This document shows positions 13,401 through 25,169 of a stretch of 64,000 nt of DNA, in pieces (position 1 is the stretch's first letter; each line of letters starts with the position of its first letter). The DNA is taken from NCBI RefSeq assembly GCF_018446385.1, contig NC_055989.1, positions 131,033,004 to 131,097,003 of the forward strand, given 5' to 3'. The DNA is from Zingiber officinale. Its lineage: Eukaryota > Streptophyta > Magnoliopsida > Zingiberales > Zingiberaceae. The position numbers and the translations under genes were made by a program. The notes beneath the pieces were generated by a model. It had not been told where the DNA came from, ran no database searches, and saw only the letters and a program-made list of their open reading frames with translations.

Positions 13401-13481
13401 AGCAGCAACCCGTGCTCCATTGCCTACGCGTAGGTCCACCTCGCCCTTCGCCAATGCCCTGCTATTTCTCAGCGCCTGCAC
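10480..13481 (-). pseudogene. Copia pol fossil (integrase, reverse transcriptase, RNase H)
   Basis: Going down the minus strand, a GAG-pre-integrase motif (LWHCRLGHINDKHLSQL) and an integrase core (YFITFTDDFSRYGYVYLM) lie within 12606-13481. The integrase C-terminal part is at about 11914-12687. Reverse transcriptase fingers and palm lie at 11539-11844 (QMDVKTMFLNG). The catalytic YVDD box and following region are at 10909-11433. An RNase H-like stretch with a TIEAEYIAAS-type motif follows to about 10500. The order integrase before reverse transcriptase defines Ty1/copia. The region is broken and reads as a fossil. Confidence 0.9.
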
Positions 13482-13583
13482 ATTAGTACAAATGTGAGAT
13501 GCACATCCGGTATCTAATACCCATGATGAAAAAATATATAGATTAACTTCTATAACATATATACTTGAAGTGGAAGTCTCACT

Positions 13584-14177
13584 TCACTTCTTCTTAAGAT
13601 CTTCTAGGTACACCTTGCAATTCCTCTTCCAGTGCCCGGTCTGACCGCAGTGGAAGCAGGTAGCATCCTTGGCGACCCCTCCTTTAGGCTTCAGTGCCTT
13701 GCCTTTGCCCTTGGCTTGGGACTTTCCTTTGCCTTTGGGCTTGCCCTTGCCCTTGTGGTTCTGAACCATCAGAACAGAGTGGGGCTTTGCCTTCTTAAGG
13801 TTCAGCTCAGCAGTTCTTAACATGCTAAGCAGCTCGAGCAGTGGCTTGTCAATTTCGTTCATATTGTAGTTTAGAACGAACTGACTATAGCTATCCGGCA
13901 AGGATTGCAAGATCAGGTCAGTGGCCAGCTCTTGGCTAAGCGGGAATCCCAATCTCTGTAGGTTTTCTATGTACCCAATCATTTTGAGTACATATGGGCC
14001 TACGGGAGCCCCATCTGACATCTTGCACTGAAATAGTGCCCTTGAGATCTCAAATCTCTCATGCCGCGCTTGTCCTTGATACAGTTGACGAAGATATTCA
14101 ACCATATCGTAAGCGCCCATTAACTCGTGTTGCTTCTGAAGCTCAAAGTTCATGGTCGCGAGCATTAGACAGGACAC
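13584..14177 (-). pseudogene. Copia Gag region with CCHC zinc knuckle
   Basis: Reverse-strand Gag-type sequence has a helical capsid part (LPDSYSQFVLNYN, typical of UBN2 or retrotran_gag domains), a basic KGKGKPKG-rich linker and a zinc knuckle CFHCGQTGHWKRNC. It sits between the primer-site end and the integrase, as expected for copia. The N-terminal part is not recognised in the same stretch. Confidence 0.88.
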
Positions 14178-15893
14178 ATCTAATGCGTCATCTTGATGCT
14201 TCTTGTAAGCATCTTTGTCAGCTCGCGGGGCATTGGCAGGAGGAGCCTCCGGAATGGGTGCTCTACAGTTTACGTTCCTCGGTGAGAACTATTCTCAAAT
14301 TCTTGCCATCCAGAAATTTGCTCCGTTGAGCTTGTCCTTCTCAAGGACAGAACACAGAGAGAAGGTGTTCGTATTCGACGTCATGGTTTATCTACAACAG
14401 AAAAATGCAGAAAATAAATATCATATTCTTTAAATCATTTAATTAGGCCTTTAACTAAATGATGCTCCCACTGAATTCTATAATTCATGTGGGACAAGAT
14501 CCACATCATACTAACCCTTGAGTTAGCTTTGGCTAATACACTCAAGACTTAGTATGATCGGTAGGTAACGATTTACCAATTACATCTCTATGCAACTCTT
14601 GTTTATAGGATCATTATCCGCAGTTATATTAAAACTTGAGTTAGCTTTGGCTAATACGCCCAAGAATTAATATAAATGTGATTTATGTCCTATCTTTCCA
14701 ACCATTGGAAGAATGCCTATAGTTGTACTCGATCCAACCGAGTTAACTAGGAATACTCAATCTAATTGAGTTTGTATTCGCCCATGCGTTGATAAGCGGG
14801 ACCAAGATTGTCCCTCCGTACCCTACCAAGATAATATGTGTTGCTCTGCTTTGGCAGATTCAACAACACATGTGATCAAGGTAGTGATAGGTATCACGGC
14901 ACGGTAGGCATTAGAGTTGACGTGATTTAGATCTAATCTAAACGATGATACGTATCATATACTTGATAGATGTAATCTAATCGATAGATCTAATCTAATT
15001 GAAGGGTGCATCATGTGCACGACTTAGATCTAATCTAATCGTTAGACACTAATTAATTACTTAACCATGCATCACATATACACAAGCAATTAATTAAATT
15101 AATTCATGATTAGTCATGACCCTACTACGATCTTCTCAAGCCAATGAGAAGATCGGATGGTCAACCTAGGGTCAACAACTTCTCAAGCTCCTCCCTTTGA
15201 CCACCTTGTGTTGCTCACGCCCTCCTCGTAACTCCGTCTCGAGTGGACCTTCCACCGCTCCAATTTTATACATTACAATTTTGAAATTCGAGTTACATTC
15301 GAGTATAAACTAATTTACAACAAGAATATAAAATAGAGAAAGGCACGACGCGCAGGTCATGAATAAAAATACAACACGCACATCACATCATGGCACGCAG
15401 GCCGTATTATGAATTACAACACATTTATTCCAATCCAATTGGGTCTTTTGGGCCATGACTATCACAAATTATACATAATTCTAAATTATATATTTTCTAT
15501 AATTTTCTGTAATTTTAATACCAATTTTTACGAGTAAAAATTCTCGGCGGTCCCGTTTAGCAGTTTTCGGGCGCAATCGCGGAACGAATCCTCTTGCGGG
15601 GCCAGGGGCAGCGCCCCTACTCGCGATCTAACCATCGCGAGGGTTCCTTAGCGATCCTACAGTGCCTTAGCCCGCTGTCCCAAAAAGTTTTGGGGCGAAA
15701 CCAAGCCGTTTTGGAAAAATCTTCCCAGTAGTCGAAGCCTACAAGTGCCGAAACACTTGTGCTTCGCTTCTACGAGAAAATTACCCATAAAAACCATAAA
15801 AAACCTAAATTTACAGAAAATCACAGAAGTTATATTTTTCATAAAAATCAAAAATAAACTCGTACAAGTCTTCGAACTTGGCCCTGATACCAC

Positions 15894-17737
15894 TGTTGGA
15901 TTTTTCGGGCCGCGAAAATCGCTTTTTCGCGTCGTGGAAACCCCGAAACCCCAAGCCACGGATCTGTGCAAAGAATAAAACTTTTGAAAAATATGAGTAC
16001 AAGTTTCTAATCTAGATCTACACTAGATTTACAAAGAGGAAACCTTTTATACCTTCGATGCGTGCCCTTTTCGTATCCCGCTCGTCCAAAATTCGCCGGA
16101 TCTCGAGAGTATCAAAATAGATACTCCTCTATACGTATCCACACGAACACACTAGGTGGAGAAGACCAAACAAAGGTGTGCTAGCACCTAGGTTGTTCGG
16201 CCAGGAGAGGAGGAGAGGGAGAGCTTGAGGAGAGAGCTTGAGGAAGAAGAAGATGTGAATTGCCTTGAATGAAAAAATGAATTCACATTCACCACAAAAG
16301 TGGTCGGCCACTTTCACAAAGTGTAACCCACATTTTGCATTAAGTGCGGCCATTAAAGAGATTTGTAACCTCCATGAGGTGGCACACACATGTTCTAAAC
16401 ATGATGATGTGGCACCTCATCATTGGTCACTTAATGACAAGTCACAAATGATGTGGCATAAAGTCAAGTCAAACTTGACTCTTCATCTTCCTCTCAAGTC
16501 AAGTCAAACTTGACTTAATCTCTCTCATGGTTGATCTAATCCAACCATTTAATTCAAGCCAATTTAATATAATGAATCTAATTCATTTAATTAAATTGAT
16601 TCAATGAGTCATAATCTAAATTAGACTCATTGAATACATGAATCAACTTGAATCCAACTCAATTAGCCCAATTAGGATTACTCTTAATCTAATTTGATTC
16701 ATCAAATGAATCTAATCCTCTTGGTTCATCATATGAACCTAATCTCCATCTAATTTTCCTTAGTGTGTAACCTTATAGGTTCTTGTAACGTTGGCAATGC
16801 CCCTAAACCCATTTAGGAGCATAAGTAATGAGTGGTATCTAGCAACACATCATTACTACCCAAGTTACAAGAATGTTGAGATCCAACATCACCTTGTGAC
16901 TACTAATTGTGACTCCTCACAATATATGACAAGTGTCCTTCTATCCTAGACATCTAGATTGATCAATGTGAGGTATAGACCGTGTCATCCTCTAACCAAT
17001 CTAAATCTTGAACTCCAAGTAGACTCACTAAATCAAATGAGCTCAATATCTCATATTGACTCATTTGGGCATGGTCATGCACTTCGTGGTCTCACTCTAT
17101 CAAGAATATCAATGTCGCTCCCGTCATATAGGAGAGATAGATCTCATCTACATCACTCACATCCCTCTGCATAATTCGTTACATACCCAGTAATCGCCTT
17201 TATAGTCCACCCAATTAGGGGTGACGTTTGACGAAACCAAAGTACATAACTCCTTATGTAGGGAACCATGGTGACTTCAGGTCTAAGGACTAGTAGTCAT
17301 ACTAATAGCCACATGAGAAAATATATGACACTCATATAACGATCCATGATACTTTCTCATGGCGGGTCATTCAGTATACATTCTCCAATGCACACCCATG
17401 TGTCAACTTGATATCTCTATATCCATGACTTGTGAGATCAAGTCATCGAGCTGACCTACATGCTAGTCTTATTGTATTAACATTGTCCCTGAATGTTAAC
17501 ACTCGACTAGGAATGATTAAGAGTAGTGTTCCCTATATCATCTCACTATCGGTTCAACTAACCGATTGATATAGGTGAGAACCTCCTACTCAAGGACGCT
17601 ATTATACTTAGTTTATTTGGCACCAATACAAGTAAGTATAATAACCAAAACAAATGTCTTTATTTATATATAAGAATATGATACAATAAGTCTATAATAC
17701 AATCATTAAATGATTGGCTCTAGGGCTCTAACTAACA
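15894..17737 (-). repeat. Copia element LTR (right copy)
   Basis: This is a 1844-bp direct repeat of 8592-10427. In element orientation it is the 5' LTR and abuts the tRNA-Met primer site. Most differences from the left copy are transitions. Confidence 0.93.
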
Positions 17738-18215
17738 GTCTGAGCCCCGAAGATCAGACTAACTCTAGGGCCGGCTGATTTTATATATTTAAGAGTCATG
17801 CCATGAAGAGTGGGGAGCTGAACTCCGGGGATCCGACCGGCTCTAGGGACAACTGAGTTTATGTTTGGAGTCATGTCTATGAGGAGTGAGGAGTTGAGCC
17901 CTGAAGATCCGACCGACTCTAGGGCGGATCGATTTTATATTAAGAGTCATGTCCATAAGAAATAGGGAGTTGTACCCCGAAGGTCCAACCCGCACTAGAG
18001 TCGGTTAGGCTAATATTGGGAGTCATGCCATTGAGGATTGGGGAACTAAGCCTCATAGGTCCAACGGGCACTAAAGCCGGTCAAGCTAATGTTGGGAGTA
18101 CTCATGCCCATGATAAGTGAGGAGTTGAGCTCCTTGGTCTGACCAGTTTTAGAGCCTGTCAGACTAATATTGGAAGTCATGCCCATGAAAAATGGGGAGT
18201 CACAAACCCCATTGA
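17738..18215. repeat. 76-bp minisatellite, right part
   Basis: Six further imperfect units lie at about 76-78 bp spacing (GTCATGCCATGAAGAG near 17790, and so on to about 18185). They continue the array interrupted by the copia element, with one copy of the GTCTG duplication at the junction. Confidence 0.8.
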
Positions 18216-18747
18216 AAGTGATTCGTTCGAATACATACATCTTGACTTTTACTACCATCTCATCTTAACCTTGACTACTATATCACCTTGATTATCAACC
18301 TCATCTTACTTCTGAGGTCACCCACAACATGTCGTATCAGTAGCTGTTTTGAAACAACAGAGCGCGGCATGACTTGTTGGTTCGCCGGCGAGAGCCCGCT
18401 GATGAAGGGCGGCGGCGCCAGAATCACTGCTTCTTGTAGTAATCGATGAAGTTAGTTTAATCCTTCGAGTTTGTAAGATGAATCTCATTCGATATATACT
18501 TTTAAACATCAAAAGAAGAAGTTTAAAGATAATTTCCCGTGTTTCTGCAATCTTCTCTATCAATCCTTTCAGATAATCAACGCTCTGAATCGTAGAACAA
18601 GAACTAACAGCTCCTTTAATTTCTCTGTTTTGGAGAAAGAAAAACAAAAAACAAATGACAAACCTTCTTTTGCATCAGTGAAAACTCTCCGATGAACACT
18701 ACAAAAAATTGATTTAAAAACAAAGAAATTAATAAGAAGCTAATTAA
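18216..18747. other. Spacer downstream of the peptide gene
   Basis: No recognised protein. The reverse-strand open stretch at 18318-18647 has no familiar domain and no supporting splice context. Part of 18650-18747 is probably the 3' untranslated region of the peptide gene on the minus strand. Confidence 0.4.
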
Positions 18748-19197
18748 TTAATGATGCTTGGATTTGTGATCTCCTGGCCCATAATAATCTTCATGAATTG
18801 TAGGCATTCTATTAATTCCTGAACAGTACTTCTTGTTCTGTCTGCAAAGAACCAATGCAGCTCCACTTCCTCTTGTCTTCAAACCTGCTTTAATCTACAA
18901 TTAATCCATTTAAAAACACAGATTAAACTTCACTTCAATCTTACAAAACAATGTTCTATTGACATAGAAATATTCTTTAATTATTAGATTACCTCTTCCC
19001 TTTGATGGAACACCTCTTTGTTTTCCAACTTGATTCCTGAGGAAACAAGAGGAATAGTTCAGTCGAAAGATAAAATATCGATAAACTAATGAATCTGTTT
19101 TCGATCTTCTTAAGCTTGATTAATTACCTTGGGTTTTCGACGTAAGCACTAGTAGAATGAAGATAAAAGCCATGGTGCGAGAAGAACAGTACTTCAT
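18748..19197 (-). CDS. Secreted small-peptide precursor, 86 aa, three exons
   Basis: The exons are 19197-19128, 19036-18993 and 18894-18748, all with GT-AG introns and closing frames (70+44+147 nt). The product starts MKYCSSRTMAFIFILLVLTS, a short hydrophobic signal peptide. A charged spacer (about residues 24-55) follows, then a C-terminal block with two cysteines (LCRQNKKYCSGINRMP), then the tail HEDYYGPGDHKSKHH ending at the stop. The EDYY context is a classic tyrosine-sulfation site, and precursors of this size commonly release a C-terminal hormone. A TATA box lies about 70 bp upstream. The cysteine pair recalls CTNIP/SCREW phytocytokines, and the DY..H tail recalls RGF/GLV or PSY peptides. 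I cannot assign it firmly to any of them. An alternative start is Met9. Confidence 0.7.
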
Positions 19198-19264
19198 TGC
19201 CTCTCAAAGTTTAAAACCTTGTGATCTTGAAGCTCTATCTAGCCATCCACAAAGACTATTCATA

Positions 19265-19272
19265 CTTTTATA
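19265..19272 (-). promoter_or_regulatory. TATA box of the small-peptide gene
   Basis: TATAAAAG on the minus strand lies about 70 bp before the ATG at 19197. That leaves a leader of roughly 40 bases, a normal plant core-promoter arrangement. Confidence 0.6.
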
Positions 19273-20358
19273 CAAACACTTCATGTTGATAGCTGTTCCT
19301 GTTAAATAAATAAATAAACAAACAAACAAACAATTACAATCTCATATTATTAGTTTAATTGCATTGTCTCAAGGTTTATGTCTCCACAAATCATGGGCAG
19401 TGTTCAAGCTTCTAGTTCATGATGCACTAACAAGTACATGAAATATAGGTTTATTTTATGGCCCCTTAATCTACATAACGTCAAATGCTTAATTGTTTAT
19501 GTTTGGATTTCTTTAAATTTTTTTAGGATTTAGGATTTTAGTGTTTAGACATGAGATTTTATTGAATTCTCACGTGAAAGAAATAAGATTTTCTATTAAA
19601 AAAATTAACAACAGGTCTTAGTGGATTATTCATAAATAGATGAATAGAAAATAAAATAATGTGATGTGAGTCCTCCACTATGTGTCCATGTTTATAACTG
19701 AGGGGGTATATCTACGTAACAATAATTATATATATAAACTTATTTCCCTTAATTTTTTTTTATCATCAAATCATGGGACAATGATGCCTAAAAGTTTCAC
19801 TAAAGGAGCAAAGCTTGATGGGGTTTGAGCTCATGTTAGGAAAAGTTGGTGAATGAAGCCAAATTTCATATTTTCTGGAGGTTGTCCTCGCTTTGTTGGG
19901 CAATGAGACATTTGAAGTGGAAACCATAAATTATTAATTCATAATGATAAAAAAAATAAATATATATCTATAGTTTAAATAAATGAAAGTGGAAACCATA
20001 TGTTGGCCATCAAAGGTTACATGTGATATAACTTTTTGAGTTTATTTAAAATTCATTAACTACTATTCATCAATTAGTACTATATGGTTTTAGATCGAGA
20101 TACCCATACCATCACTAAATTTTAATACAAACCTGAATAGCTAAAGGATTTAAGTTTTGAATCTTAGTTTTCTCCTATAAAAAATGATCATTTGAATAAG
20201 TTTCTATTAATCCTATAAAAAAATGATCATTTAAATAAGTTTCTATTAATCCTTTCTAATTTATCTTGATAGTCGATAAAAATTTTCATGTGACGAAATG
20301 GACATGTGTCACCAATCACAACTTTTAATGCAAAATGTTTTACGGCCATCAGTTTTTA
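19273..20358. other. AT-rich intergenic spacer
   Basis: No gene is visible. It includes an AAAT/AAAC simple repeat at about 19308-19333 and a 45-bp tandem duplication near 20160-20255 (AAAAATGATCATTT...GTTTCTATTAATCCT, two copies). The part next to 19273 is probably the promoter region of the peptide gene. Confidence 0.5.
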
Positions 20359-20583
20359 GGGGGTGTTTGGTTGATGGATTTGGGAATGAGAGAATGGAAT
20401 GATAGTAAAAGATATGGTTTGGATTGTGGGTTTGAGAATGACATTTTGGGAACGATTACTAGATTTATGGGAATCAACCAAACACATATAACTTGAGGAG
20501 TTTCATTTCCATTCCTATTCTCATTTCACCCTATTATCAAACTCATACTCATAGTCATTCTCATCATTTAACCAAACACCCCC
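20359..20583. mobile_element. Tourist-like (PIF/Harbinger) MITE
   Basis: The 225-bp element has perfect 14-bp terminal inverted repeats (GGGGGTGTTTGGTT at the left, its complement at the right). It is flanked by TTA on both sides (20356-20358 and 20584-20586), the target duplication typical of PIF/Harbinger MITEs. It has no coding capacity. It lies just before the hAT relic. Confidence 0.85.
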
Positions 20584-20649
20584 TTAATGTATATATTAAA
20601 TATTTTTTCCCTACAATAAAATTTAAGAATAAAAAAGATGAGATCGTGA

Positions 20650-21065
20650 GAATGTTTGAATTCCAAAGTCCAAAATGTCAAAGCCCTAGCGGTGATTGAA
20701 GAGAAAAAAAAAAAAACCGAAGCCTTGATCAAATTTCTCCTCTCAAGTTTCTATAGTTGTCATTTCAAAGTTGGATGGAAGAATAAAGAGAAGTTGGAAG
20801 TCTTTAAATTTCTAATCTCTATTTCTCAAATTCATAGAGTCATAATTTCAAAGTCCGATAGATAAAAAAGTGATTGAAGAACAAAAAGAAGACGAAAGCT
20901 CTAAATAAATTTTCCATCTCTATTTCTTAAATTTCTAGAGTTGCAATTTCAAAGTCCCATGGATAAAAACAGAGATTGAAGAACAGTAGGACGTTAGAAG
21001 CCTTAAATTAAAATTTCATTTCTATTTCTCAAATTCTTAGAATTACAATTCAATACTGCCTTCAT
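20650..21065 (+). repeat. Tandem repeats before the hAT gene
   Basis: About four imperfect units of 105-115 bp contain GATTGAAGAACAAAAAGAAG, TCTATTTCTCAAATT and GAGTTGCAATTTCAAAGTC. Subterminal direct repeats of this kind are common in hAT transposons, which would make this the 5' transposase-binding region. That role is inferred. Confidence 0.6.
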
Positions 21066-21182
21066 CTTGGATTCTTTATAAGTTGAGTAAGTTTTATGTT
21101 ATATCAATATGATTGTTAATTATATATATGATATTTTTTATATCAATTGATTACTTATCAATATTTTTCATATACGCTCATT

Positions 21183-23373
21183 ATGAGTAAGAAGAAAGTT
21201 GATTTCTACTTCAAGAAAAGGTGTTTAGAAGATAGTTTTTCTAATATTGTTTGTGACAATATTCAATTTGAGATTCTCAATCTTAATGAAAATAAAACTC
21301 TAACTATAGAGCCTTCTCCAACTAAGTTTCATAAGATTGATAAAGATGATGATATTACTATTGAACGAGATTTTGATTTACATATATTCATATGGAATTA
21401 TCTGTCCGAGAAAAGAGATGAGATTAGGCGAGTTTATTTAATTGTCGGTCCTTATGAAATAATCACAGATAAGTCTCCTATATTTGTTGACAAAAGATAG
21501 AAATTTTTTACCTACTTGGCATAAGTTGTTTCCTATCTAGTTGAAATATTCTTCGTCAAAAAATGCAACTTATTGTCTTCCATGCTTTCTCTTTGTTAAG
21601 CCAAACACACATTTTGGTTCGAATGCATTAATTATTGATGGATTTCAATCTTGGAAAAAATTTAATGGTAAAGATTGTTCATTTTTTACTCATGAAAGGA
21701 TTGGACCTAATTCTTCACACCAAAATGTGAAAAGTTTCTACGATTTAATGAACCCATTGCAATATATTGATACAATTATGGATAAACAATCTTTAGAGTT
21801 AGTTGTAAAAAAATATTTACGATTTAAAGTTTCAATTAATGCTGCAAAATTATGTGCATTCTAAGGATTAGCTTTTAGAGCTCACGATGAATCCTGGGAT
21901 TCACATAATCATGACAATTTTATAGAAATCATAAAACACATAGCTTCTTATAATGACGTGAGATCTATTGTTTTAGAAAATATACCTCGAAATGTTTCTT
22001 ATACTTTTTTACAAATTCAGAAGAATATTTTATCACTTTATGCGAGTAGAATGCAAAAGTTTATTAGAGAATAAATTGGAAATGTCAAGTATTGTCTTAT
22101 CATAGATAAATCTCGAGATGAGTAAAAAAGAGAGCAAATGACTATTGTTTTAAGATTTGTTGATAAAGAGAATTTAATTAGAGAAAATTCTTTGGCATTG
22201 TCTATGTGAAAGATACAAAATTATCTACTTTGAAAAGAGAAATCAAAGTTACGATGGTGCTAGTACTATACGAGGAGAATGGAATGGTTTGCAAGCTTTC
22301 TTTTTTAATGAATGTCCATATGCATATTATGTTCATTGCTTTCGTCTACACTTGACATTGGTTGGGACAACCCAAAGTGTTATTCCTATCAAACATTTCT
22401 TTTCACACTTGGCTGTTATAATGAATTTAGTGAATTCTTCTTCTAAACGCCATGATCAATTACGAATTGCTCATGTCACTCAAATTGTAGATATCTACTA
22501 ATGAGCTTAAATCTAGAAGAGGAAAAAAAACCAAATTGGAGCATTACAACGTCCAGGAGATACACGATGGAGCTCTCACTTAAGGGCACTTCGTAGTTTA
22601 CTTGTTTTGTTTGATCATGTTCTACCTGTTTTAAGTGATATCATCAATGACACAAATAATTTATTTGGTAGAGCAACAGTTGATGAAGCTTATGATGTAA
22701 TGTTATCATTTGAATTTGTATTTATATTGTATTTTGTTCTTGAGTTATTAGAAACGACCGACGATCTTTGACAAATTCTATAATACAAGTCTCAAGATAT
22801 TATAAATGTTATGGATGCAGCTGGTAATACAAAAGAACTTATTCAAAAATTTAGAGAGAATAAATAAGATCAATTATTTGACAAGGTGAAGAGTTTTTGT
22901 GATAAACATGAGATAGATATACTAGACATGCAAGCTCCTCGTCGATCAAGTAGAGGGCGACTAAGTAAAGGAAATGCTACCTTAGAGCATCATTATCGAA
23001 TTGATGTATTCACTAACACCATATATTCAATATTACAAGAGATGAATTATCGATTTGATGAAAATACAATAGAATTTCTCTGGCTTAGCTCGACTTTAAT
23101 TGGGATCCAAATCATTTAATATCAATTGCATTTGCAAACTTGTCGAAAAACTTTATCTTGATGATTTTACAAGTCAAGAAGCATTGCATATAAAATATCA
23201 GTTGGAGTTTTTTGAGATCGATATTTAGCACAGTTAATATTTTCAAAATGTGTCAATATTTTTAGAATTGTATCAGTTATTGTCAAAGACAGAAAAGAAT
23301 ATTGTGTGAACCAATTGATTAGACTTATTTTGACTCTTCCAATTTTTACTACAACTACAGAACGTGCATCTTC
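21183..23373 (+). pseudogene. hAT transposase relic (TTF zinc-finger / ZMYM1-like), 5' part
   Basis: Forward-strand reading gives the arrangement of plant 'TTF-type zinc finger with hAT dimerisation' proteins. MSKKKVDFYFKKRC stands at the N terminus. NATYCLPCFLF and FQSWKKFNGKDCSFFTHERIGP form the TTF finger at 21541-21864. AFRAHDESWDSHNHDNFIEI and REQMTIVLRFVDKENLI lie further on (21870-22190), and the dimerisation motif LILTLPIFTTTTERAS is at about 23325-23370. The frame is broken by several stops (for example TAG at 21498-21500 and TAA at 21862-21864) and frameshifts, so no active transposase is made. The gene is cut at 23373 by an LTR element and resumes at 27751. Confidence 0.85.
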
Positions 23374-24364
23374 TGTTGGAACCTTAACGTCCACTAGAGA
23401 GGGGTGAATAACTTCCTATAATTGTTAGTCATAGCGGAAATAAAATACTAACAAACAAAAGGAAAACTAACTCTAGAAAATAATAAACAAAAAAGCAACA
23501 TGTTCGCTTAATATGGTTCGGAGATTAGTGCTCCTACTCCACGGTGTGTTCGTAAGGTGGACGAAATCTCAATCCGTCGGTGGATCAATCCTCGGCAAAC
23601 TCCAGCTAGCTCGCGTAGTTCCTTGTGGGTGGAGAAATCTTACCACAACTCACACAAGACCACACTAGATCACTTGAGCACTTGGAGACTCTAATTAGGG
23701 TTAACCACCACTAATTTCGTTAGCCATGACCAAGCACCTCGAGCTCTATTAAATAGAACTCGGGAAGAAAACATTAAATTATTTTTCTGCCACCAATCGA
23801 CTGGTACAACCACTAGTCGACTGGTATAACGACTAGTCGACTGGTCCTAAGTGAAATTCGATCGTTACAAACCAACGGTCGCCTACCAGTTGACTGCTAC
23901 AATATCGCTACAATACACTGAGTACAGTCTCTCATGCACTCATCCTTGCTCACATAACCTAGACCTAGCATTCTAGCCTCCTCCATCAGCCTCGCGTCCC
24001 TCGGATGCCTCCCTATCTTTCACATCTTGCCTTCTAGAGCTTCCATCAACTCTGTCATTATCGTCGGGTCTTCCTTTGCCAAGAGATCATGCCTCTGAGA
24101 CTTCATGCATTGTCAAGTCACACTTGGACTTACGTTGCCAAGACTACATATTTAGACTTATACCGCCAAGACTCACCCTTGGACTTTCCTCCTTTGCCAA
24201 GATCACACTTGGACTTTTACCTTTGCCAATATCACACTTGGACTTTTCCTTGTTGTACCTGTATCCTGCACATTCACAATGCATATCAAATACAACAATA
24301 AACCTAACTTAATTAAATCTTTGCCTAAACATCAAAACCTAGGGTCACATATATTACTCCAACA
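23374..24364 (-). repeat. LTR (left copy) of the gag-only element
   Basis: This is a 991-bp direct repeat of 26735-27750. It contains several GTCGACTGG palindromic motifs near 23800-23900 and a repeated CACACTTGGACTTT phrase near 24115-24250. Confidence 0.85.
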
Positions 24365-25169
24365 ATCTCTCCATTTTTACTTCTCCCTCATTGTCATACA
24401 TCAAAAAGATCTCCAATAATATCTAAATTATTAGACTCTTTAACTTCTAATGATCATAAACATCATGTATTAATCTTCCATAAGATTACATACATGTTCA
24501 CCATCCTTTTAGTTATTTTCTATTGCTAAAACATATTTTTATACTGTATCAGTCGACTGCCCTCTTTAAAATGAGCTCATAGAGACATCTTATGCTCATG
24601 AACAGTGTTACCAGTTGACTGGCAATTGTATCACTTGACTGGTATATTATTTCAGCCAAAAATAATATTTCTGACCCAACTTTAAAAATGCACTAGAAAT
24701 TCTACAGGCCTCCAAAAATTCTCATTTATGAAGAGGTCTATTTTATCAATGTCTACTTGGGAAAAGTATATAAAATATATATATTTATCACAGATCCCAA
24801 GACTGACATAAAATCTAAACTAGCTAAATGGTTCAATTGAATTTTGACCTAAAATCTTAGTTTTGGCTTCCTCTTGATGTATCTGCCCATATTAAACTAT
24901 AATACATTCTTAATATTAGTTTATATGACATCTAATACATTCCTAATATTAGTTTATATGACATCTATATATCAAAAACTAATTTCCATACAATATGAAC
25001 CCAATTCATATTTCCATGCATGATACCATCCCAATTGTATTAACCCACTAGGTTAAAGACTTAAGTCCGTCTCCTAACTATTTGACACATTTGATAACTC
25101 ATCTACCATAGGTCCTAGAGGCTCTTCCTAACTTTAGGAATCTTAACCTTAATCACCTCCCTAGGTGAC

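Larger units (their letters stand above)
8592..17737 (-). mobile_element. Ty1/copia LTR retrotransposon, full length, broken
   Basis: A 9146-bp element lies in reverse orientation between two GTCTG target duplications (8587-8591 and 17738-17742). Terminal repeats of about 1.84 kb run from TGTTGG to CTAACA. On the minus strand the primer site TGGTATCAGGGCC lies beside the LTR (about 15881-15893), and a purine tract AGTGGGAGAT lies beside the other (about 10428-10437). Gag, integrase, reverse transcriptase and RNase H parts follow in copia order. LTR length and total size fit the Angela/BARE-like group, which is inference. The two LTRs differ by about 3% in the parts compared, pointing to roughly one million years. 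The coding region is broken by at least three or four interruptions. Confidence 0.93.

Noticed and set aside
18318-18647. 109-codon minus-strand open frame downstream of the peptide gene
   Set aside because: No recognisable domain, no splice continuity with the peptide gene, and it lies between a minisatellite and a likely 3' untranslated region.
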